This document shows positions 6,875 through 12,179 of a stretch of 12,179 nt of DNA, piece after piece. Location: contig JAJDDL010000358.1 of NCBI GenBank assembly GCA_029260335.1, positions 1 through 12,179 on the forward strand, given 5' to 3'. Made by a program: the position numbers and the translations under genes. The first letter of the stretch is position 1, and each line of letters opens with the position of its first letter. Origin of the DNA: Phycisphaerales bacterium. GTDB taxonomy: Bacteria > Planctomycetota > Phycisphaerae > Phycisphaerales > UBA1924. Below the pieces are notes generated by a model that was not told where the DNA came from, made no database searches, and worked only from the letters and a program-made list of their open reading frames with translations.

Positions 6875-6984
6875 GTCTACGGCTTCCTCGGCTTCTGCTC
6901 TTCGTCCTCCCGCCGCACAAGATCGCGAGCCCAAGAACAAGAAAGCCTGATTGGCGCTCTAGCATTCACCAAGAGTTGCACCGA

Positions 6985-9900
6985 GTGGATGAGGTAGAGC
7001 CTGTGTCACATAGAGATGATGAAGAAGTAGAAGCCTCCCAACAGGAGCCCTTGGCCTGTGAGATATCCCTCGAATACAGCGATCGCGTCAACCTCGCGAT
7101 GCAACAGAACGGCGTGCCCCTGATCGACGCCGTAGTGCTGACATCGACGTCAGCCGAGCCCTTGGAAAATGTCGAAGTCCGCGTCTCGCTCGACAACGGC
7201 GAGTGCGAGCCTTGGCTCGGCCGGCTCGCGCAGATCGATCCCGGCTGCACAATGCGGATCGCACCCAAGGAACTCGCGCTGAGTGGACAAGGGCTGGCTT
7301 TGCGCACCGAAGCGGAGCGCACGAGCGTCGTTGTGCAGGTGAGCGCAGGCGGCCGGTCGGCTCGTCAGAGTTTTCCGATCGACATCCTGGCATTCGATTA
7401 CTGGCCCGGGGTCGGCCACTTCCCCGAACTGACTGCCGCGTTTGTCACGCCAAACCATCCGCGGGTTGCCGAGCTTTTGCTAACGGCACGCGAGCTGCTT
7501 GCCGAATCAGATCAGAGCGATGCACTCGAAGGGTATCAATCGGGCAGCCGCCAGCGCGCGACAAGGATCGGTGAGGCGTGCTTTGGCGCGCTGAGCGCGC
7601 GGGGAATCGGCTACATCAATCCCCCGGCGAGCTTCGAGCAAGCGGGCCAACGCGTGCGCCTGATCGATCGCGTATCCGGCGAGAGTCTCGGCACATGCCT
7701 GGATCTGTCGCTCGTGCTCGCGAGCCTCTGGGAACAGTGCGGCTTGCATCCGTTGCTCCTCTTGAGCGAGGGCCACGCGATGGCCGCGTTCTGGACCCAC
7801 GAAGCGCACCTGGGCGAAGCCGCAATCGACGAGCCCTCGCGCGTGCGCAACCTAATAGAACTGGGCGAGATCGTGCCGGTGGAAGCGACGGTCGTGACCG
7901 CTCGCGGCGGATCGTTCGGCGAAGCTGTCCAACAAGCGACGCGGCGGATGGCAGATCCGGGTGCAGAGTTCTGCGCGATCGACGTTCGCGCAGGGCGTGT
8001 GCGAGGGATCCGGCCATTGGCGCTACGCGATTGCGGCGAGGCTGAGGTGGACGCATCAGCGTTTGTGGCCGAGACGGGCGCAGCACAGACAACGTTGGAC
8101 GCGGTGGCGCTCGCCGAGCGTGCCGAGGGATTGCCAAGCGGCGAGTCGGAACTCGAAGAATCCGGATCCGGCCGGATCAAGCGATGGCAGACGCGTTTGC
8201 TCGATCTCTCGCTTCGCAACCGGTTGATCAACTTCCGGGAGACGGGGCGGACGCTTGAGTTTGTTGTGCCCGATGTGGCGAGGGTCGAGGATTTGCTCGC
8301 AGAGGGCCAACGGTTCTCGTTGGTTGAGCAAGCCGAGGGGGACGAGGAGTTTCTGGCCCAGGAGTGCGAAGCGGGCAGGCTTCACAGCACGCTCACCCGC
8401 GCCGAGACCCAGAAGCGATTGCTCACGCTCTATCGCACGGCTCGCTCGAGCATCGAGGAAACCGGCGCAAACCTCCTACATCTGTCCATCGGCATGCTCC
8501 GGTGGTACGAGACCGAGTCGGCCGAGACGCCCAGGCTTGCGCCGCTGATTCTGCTGCCGGTGAGCTTGGTGCGCACGTCGAGCGGGTCGGGCTACGGCTA
8601 CGGCTTGTCATTGAGCGATGAACCACTGCGCCCAAACATCACGCTGCTCGAAAAGCTGCACGTGGAGTTCGGCATGGAGACCTCGGGGCTTGAGGACTTG
8701 CCCGAGGATGAATCAGGACTTGACGTCGCGATGATCCTCCGCAACTTCCGAGAGGCGATCCGAGACTCCAAGCGTTGGGAAGTCGTCGAGTCGGCGCACG
8801 TGGGCTTGTTCTCGTTCAACAAGTTCCTGATGTGGCGCGATCTGCAGCAGAACATGGAAGGGCTGCGCCAGAATCGGCTCGTGACGCATCTGGTGGATCG
8901 CCCGGGCGAGGACTTTGACACAGAGCCGTTTCCGGCCGGCGACGAGCTGGACGAAGCCGTCAAGCCAGGCGAGTTGCTTTGCACGCGGGACGCGGATTCA
9001 TCCCAGTTGGCGGCAGTGCGGGCAGCGATGCAGGAACGCTCATTCGTGTTGGAAGGCCCGCCGGGCACGGGCAAGAGCCAGACGATCGCGAACATCATCG
9101 CCGACTCTCTAGCGCGGGGCAAGCGCGTGCTGTTCGTCGCCGAGAAGATGGCGGCCCTATCGGTGGTTCGTCGACGGTTGGAACAAGACTTGCTAGGCCC
9201 CTTCTGCTTGGAACTGCACTCGGCGAAAGCCTCGAAGAAGGAAGTCCTGGCCCAACTCGACGAAGCGCTGCGCGTGCACGACATGGGAGGCTCCGAATCA
9301 TGGGATGAGCTCTGCGCCGAGCTCGGCGTCACACGAACGAGACTGAACGACTACGTACGCGAGTTGCACGAGATCCGCGCCACAAGCGAGAGCCTCTACC
9401 AAGTGCTCGGGCGATTGAGCTTGTTGGGTGATGGAAAGACAGTCGGCCTGGATGATGCCGGCAAAGCAGATCGCGAGAAGCTCGATGGCTGGCGGGCGGC
9501 GGTGAGAGACCTGGCAGAACGCAGCGGGCCCGTGGATCCGGTGCACGAGCATCCGCTGCGCGGCATCGGACGCGCGACGTGGGAGTTCGGTCTGCCCGAA
9601 GAATCACGCGCAGCGATCGGGCAGGCCGAGATCGCATTGCGGCAGCTCGCCGATGCACTCCAAGCAATGAGCGATGCGTTGGCTGTCGAACTTTTGCGCG
9701 ATGACCTGTCCTATGTTGGCGTCCAAGCTCTCGGCACAATCGCTGCTCTGGTCGATGCAAGCCCGTTCGCAAGCGTCAGCCTCGTGCATGGTGCTGGCAG
9801 CGAGGAGCTTCGTGCGCAGGTGCGCCAGGCGATCGAGATCGGACGGAAGCGCGACCACAAGCGAACAGAGCTCAAGACCAGATTTCACGAGGAGTTTCTC

Positions 9901-12179
9901 GATATCGAGCACCTCGTGCACCTCGACGGCGTGATGCGCGTGGCCGATCATCCTTGGATCGTGCGGATCTTCAGCGGCCGAAGCGTCAAGCGAGGCCTGC
10001 GGGTGTACGCCAAGGAGAAGCTGGCTGGATTCGAGTCACTCCAACGAGATCTGGAGATGGCACGCGAGGCCAAGCGCGAGAGTGCCGAGCTTGCCGCGAT
10101 GGGAGTGGTTGCGCCCGCCCTTGGGCGACGGTGGAACAACGGCGAGGCAAACTGGGATCAGGTCGAGCGGCTCCTCGATTGGTGCGATCAGTTCGCCGCG
10201 GCGTTGCATGAGATTGATGACCAACCAAACGGCTCGGAGCTCTCACGAGAGCTTGCCGAGGCATTGGGCGATGAGCTGCTCGTGTCTAAGGCGCGCACCA
10301 GTGCCCAGCGCTTGGTAGCATCCTGGGCGTCATGGCTCGAATCGTGGAATGAGGTCGAGCGGGTGCTCGCTACCTCCATAGATGAAGCCTTTGGAGAAAA
10401 CGAAGCAGGTTCAGGCGTGCCGGGATGGTTGGACCAGGTCCGACTGGTCTTTCAGAGATGGGCCGGGTCGTTGGATGAGCTCAACGACTGGTGCGGCTGG
10501 CGTCGCGCGCGTGATACAGCGGTCGCGTCGGGCTTGGCGAAGCTCATCGACGCCTACGAGCGAGGCGAGATCAATCGCGAGGAGTTGTCCGACACATTCG
10601 AGCGGAGCTTTGGCGAGCGTTGGTTCATCGCGACCGCCAACAGCGTCGACGCGATCCGCGAGTTCAACGCCGAGGCTCACGGCAGGACCATCGAACGCTT
10701 CCGAAGCGTGGACAAGAGCGTGATCGAGCTGACGCGCCGGGTTATCGTGGGACGGCTCGCCAAGACCGCTCCCACCATCTCGGGCTCGGCGTCGGCGAAG
10801 TCCGAGGTGGGCATTCTCCGCCGAGAGCTCGAGAAAAAGCGACGGCACATGCCGACGCGTCGCTTGATCGAGGCGATGCCCAACCTGCTGCCGCGATTGA
10901 AGCCATGCTTCCTGATGAGCCCGCTCTCGGTGGCCCAGTTCCTGGACGCGGGGTTGCCGTCGTTCGATCTTGTTGTGTTCGACGAGGCCTCGCAGATCCC
11001 GGTGTGGGACGCGATCGGCGCGATCGCGCGTGGAGCCGAGGTGATCGTGGTGGGCGATTCCAAGCAGTTGCCGCCGACGAGTTTTTTCAGCACAGTGGAG
11101 AGCGATGACGAGTTTGATGAGGATGAGCAGGAAGTCGAGGACATGGAGTCGATCCTCAAGGAGTGCAACGCCTCGGGCGTCTCGCGCATGCGATTGCGAT
11201 GGCACTACCGGAGCCGCCACGAGAGCCTGATCGCATTCTCGAATCATCATTACTACCAGAACGAGCTGCACACGTTCCCATCGCCCATCGAGCGATCGGC
11301 GGAGTTGGGCGTGACCCTGCGCTATGTGCCCGAAGGCGTGTACGACCGGGGCGGGTCGCGAACGAACCGAATCGAAGCCGAGGCTGTTGTGGAGGAAGTG
11401 ACCGAGATGCTCAACGCAGGTCGCTCGTCCATCGGCATCGTGACCTTCAACCAGGCCCAGCAAGGGCTCATCGAAGACTTGTTGGATCTCAAACGCAGGG
11501 AGATGCCCGAGATCGAGCAGTTCTTCAACAGCTCGGGCGAGGGCGTCTTCGTGAAGAACCTGGAGAACGTGCAGGGCGATGAGCGAGACACGATCATCTT
11601 CTCGGTGGGCTATGGGCCCGATAGCACCGGGCGGGCCTCTATGAACTTTGGCCCGCTCAACAAAGAAGGCGGCGAGCGGCGTCTCAACGTGGCCGTCACC
11701 CGTGCAAGAGAACGGCTCATCGTGTTCTCCTCCATGCGAAGCGATCAGATCGATCTCCGCAGAACCAGGGCGCTCGGCGTGCGCCATTTCAAGGAGTTCC
11801 TCGATTACGCGGACCGCGGGCCGCAAGCGATCGGCGAGCCGGTCGCCGCGGGCGGTATGGCACAGGCCAGCAAGCAGAACTTCGAGCAGGCGGTCTGGCA
11901 GGCGTTGACTGATCACGGCTGGGAGGGCGATCGCCAGGTTGGTTGCGCGGGCTACCGCATAGACCTGGGGGTGCGCGTTCCCGATCGTCCGGGCCGGTAC
12001 TTGCTCGGCATCGAGTGCGATGGCGCCGCATACCACAGCGCCAAGACCGCGCGGGATCGCGATCGGACTCGCCACGGGGTGCTCGAACGACTGGGCTGGC
12101 GGCTGGAGCGGGTCTGGTCGACCGAGTGGCGGATCGCCCCTGACAGGAGTGTGCACAACCTGGTTGCGTCGGTCGAAGA
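6985..12179 (+). CDS. DUF4011 / superfamily-1 helicase / Vsr-like nuclease fusion (3' end missing)
   Basis: The frame is open from 6844 to the right edge; 1731 codons are present from the GTG at 6985 (AAGAG 9 bases upstream). GTG 7003, with GAGG 8 bases upstream, is a close alternative. Residues about 20-130 are a beta-rich domain, and 195-280 resemble a transglutaminase-like core (GTCLDL with C238, EGHA with H264). The DUF4011 signature RWQTRLLDLSLRNRLINF is at 400-417. The SF1 helicase follows: Walker A GPPGTGKS (691-698), Walker B DEASQ (1333-1337), motif III GDSKQLPP (1357-1364), LRWHYRSRH (1404-1412), ENVQGDERD (1527-1535) and motif VI RRLNVAVTRAR (1565-1575). About 600 mainly helical residues separate motifs Ia and II, usual for this family. 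Residues 1633-1731 are a Vsr/MTES_1575-type nuclease with YRID (D1660), IECDG (E1677, D1679) and RDRDR. The likely role is ATP-driven unwinding coupled to DNA cleavage in the cytoplasm. Such fusions occur in predicted defence loci, but no partner gene is visible here, so a defence role is inference. Confidence 0.9.
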   Translation, partial: MDEVEPVSHRDDEEVEASQQEPLACEISLEYSDRVNLAMQQNGVPLIDAVVLTSTSAEPLENVEVRVSLDNGECEPWLGRLAQIDPGCTMRIAPKELALSGQGLALRTEAERTSVVVQVSAGGRSARQSFPIDILAFDYWPGVGHFPELTAAFVTPNHPRVAELLLTARELLAESDQSDALEGYQSGSRQRATRIGEACFGALSARGIGYINPPASFEQAGQRVRLIDRVSGESLGTCLDLSLVLASLWEQCGLHPLLLLSEGHAMAAFWTHEAHLGEAAIDEPSRVRNLIELGEIVPVEATVVTARGGSFGEAVQQATRRMADPGAEFCAIDVRAGRVRGIRPLALRDCGEAEVDASAFVAETGAAQTTLDAVALAERAEGLPSGESELEESGSGRIKRWQTRLLDLSLRNRLINFRETGRTLEFVVPDVARVEDLLAEGQRFSLVEQAEGDEEFLAQECEAGRLHSTLTRAETQKRLLTLYRTARSSIEETGANLLHLSIGMLRWYETESAETPRLAPLILLPVSLVRTSSGSGYGYGLSLSDEPLRPNITLLEKLHVEFGMETSGLEDLPEDESGLDVAMILRNFREAIRDSKRWEVVESAHVGLFSFNKFLMWRDLQQNMEGLRQNRLVTHLVDRPGEDFDTEPFPAGDELDEAVKPGELLCTRDADSSQLAAVRAAMQERSFVLEGPPGTGKSQTIANIIADSLARGKRVLFVAEKMAALSVVRRRLEQDLLGPFCLELHSAKASKKEVLAQLDEALRVHDMGGSESWDELCAELGVTRTRLNDYVRELHEIRATSESLYQVLGRLSLLGDGKTVGLDDAGKADREKLDGWRAAVRDLAERSGPVDPVHEHPLRGIGRATWEFGLPEESRAAIGQAEIALRQLADALQAMSDALAVELLRDDLSYVGVQALGTIAALVDASPFASVSLVHGAGSEELRAQVRQAIEIGRKRDHKRTELKTRFHEEFLDIEHLVHLDGVMRVADHPWIVRIFSGRSVKRGLRVYAKEKLAGFESLQRDLEMAREAKRESAELAAMGVVAPALGRRWNNGEANWDQVERLLDWCDQFAAALHEIDDQPNGSELSRELAEALGDELLVSKARTSAQRLVASWASWLESWNEVERVLATSIDEAFGENEAGSGVPGWLDQVRLVFQRWAGSLDELNDWCGWRRARDTAVASGLAKLIDAYERGEINREELSDTFERSFGERWFIATANSVDAIREFNAEAHGRTIERFRSVDKSVIELTRRVIVGRLAKTAPTISGSASAKSEVGILRRELEKKRRHMPTRRLIEAMPNLLPRLKPCFLMSPLSVAQFLDAGLPSFDLVVFDEASQIPVWDAIGAIARGAEVIVVGDSKQLPPTSFFSTVESDDEFDEDEQEVEDMESILKECNASGVSRMRLRWHYRSRHESLIAFSNHHYYQNELHTFPSPIERSAELGVTLRYVPEGVYDRGGSRTNRIEAEAVVEEVTEMLNAGRSSIGIVTFNQAQQGLIEDLLDLKRREMPEIEQFFNSSGEGVFVKNLENVQGDERDTIIFSVGYGPDSTGRASMNFGPLNKEGGERRLNVAVTRARERLIVFSSMRSDQIDLRRTRALGVRHFKEFLDYADRGPQAIGEPVAAGGMAQASKQNFEQAVWQALTDHGWEGDRQVGCAGYRIDLGVRVPDRPGRYLLGIECDGAAYHSAKTARDRDRTRHGVLERLGWRLERVWSTEWRIAPDRSVHNLVASVE

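Noticed and set aside
10411..12156. 581-codon open frame on the minus strand opposite the helicase
   Set aside because: It lies entirely antisense to conserved helicase and nuclease motifs, has a low-complexity composition (rich in R, H, A, L) and no recognisable domain. It is a by-product of GC-rich codon use.

Overview
The window looks like part of a planctomycete chromosome, most likely from the class Phycisphaerae. Three features point there: two pairs of dockerin-type calcium-binding repeats (DxDGDxDxxDFFxYLDLFA) on secreted proteins, a cluster of large signal-peptide-bearing exported proteins (beta-helix, FAS1, FG-GAP and Asp-box propeller folds), and GC-rich codon use with long spurious antisense reading frames. 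This taxonomic call rests on domain composition alone; there is no rRNA gene in the window.

Layout. The left third is on the minus strand. The first 21 codons of one exported protein run off the left edge (1-64). Upstream of it is a paralogous right-handed beta-helix protein (286-1431) with its own terminator (184-217). Next comes a secreted protein with a CIA30-like domain and two fasciclin domains (1635-3338), ending at a strong hairpin (1566-1597). Last is an FG-GAP/VCBS repeat protein that starts at a TTG codon (3661-4134). Its reading frame breaks just before a C-terminal dockerin, which survives as an out-of-frame remnant (3476-3688). A divergent intergenic region (4135-4391) separates these from the plus-strand genes. 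The plus-strand genes are a lipoprotein with a VPS10/sortilin-like Asp-box propeller and a C-terminal dockerin (4392-6782, textbook terminator 6807-6832), and a very large DUF4011 / superfamily-1 helicase / Vsr-like nuclease fusion (from about 6985, running off the right edge at 12179).

How the genes fit together. The four left genes and the propeller lipoprotein all encode exported proteins, probably for the cell surface or periplasm, and none shows catalytic residues that give a pathway. They appear to be separate transcription units with individual ribosome binding sites and terminators, not one operon. The helicase-nuclease is unrelated: it is a cytoplasmic nucleic-acid-processing protein of a kind often seen in predicted antiviral defence loci. 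Any partner genes would lie beyond the right edge.

There is no gene-free stretch over 300 bases. The main intergenic gaps are 65-285, 1432-1634, 3339-3475, 4135-4391 and 6783-6984, and they hold the terminators, inverted repeats and promoter candidate listed. I see no tRNA, rRNA, CRISPR array, insertion sequence or attachment site. No complete, clearly new system is visible. The best leads are the cysteine/histidine transglutaminase-like core inside the helicase N-terminus, the CIA30-FAS1-FAS1 architecture, and the broken FG-GAP-dockerin gene.
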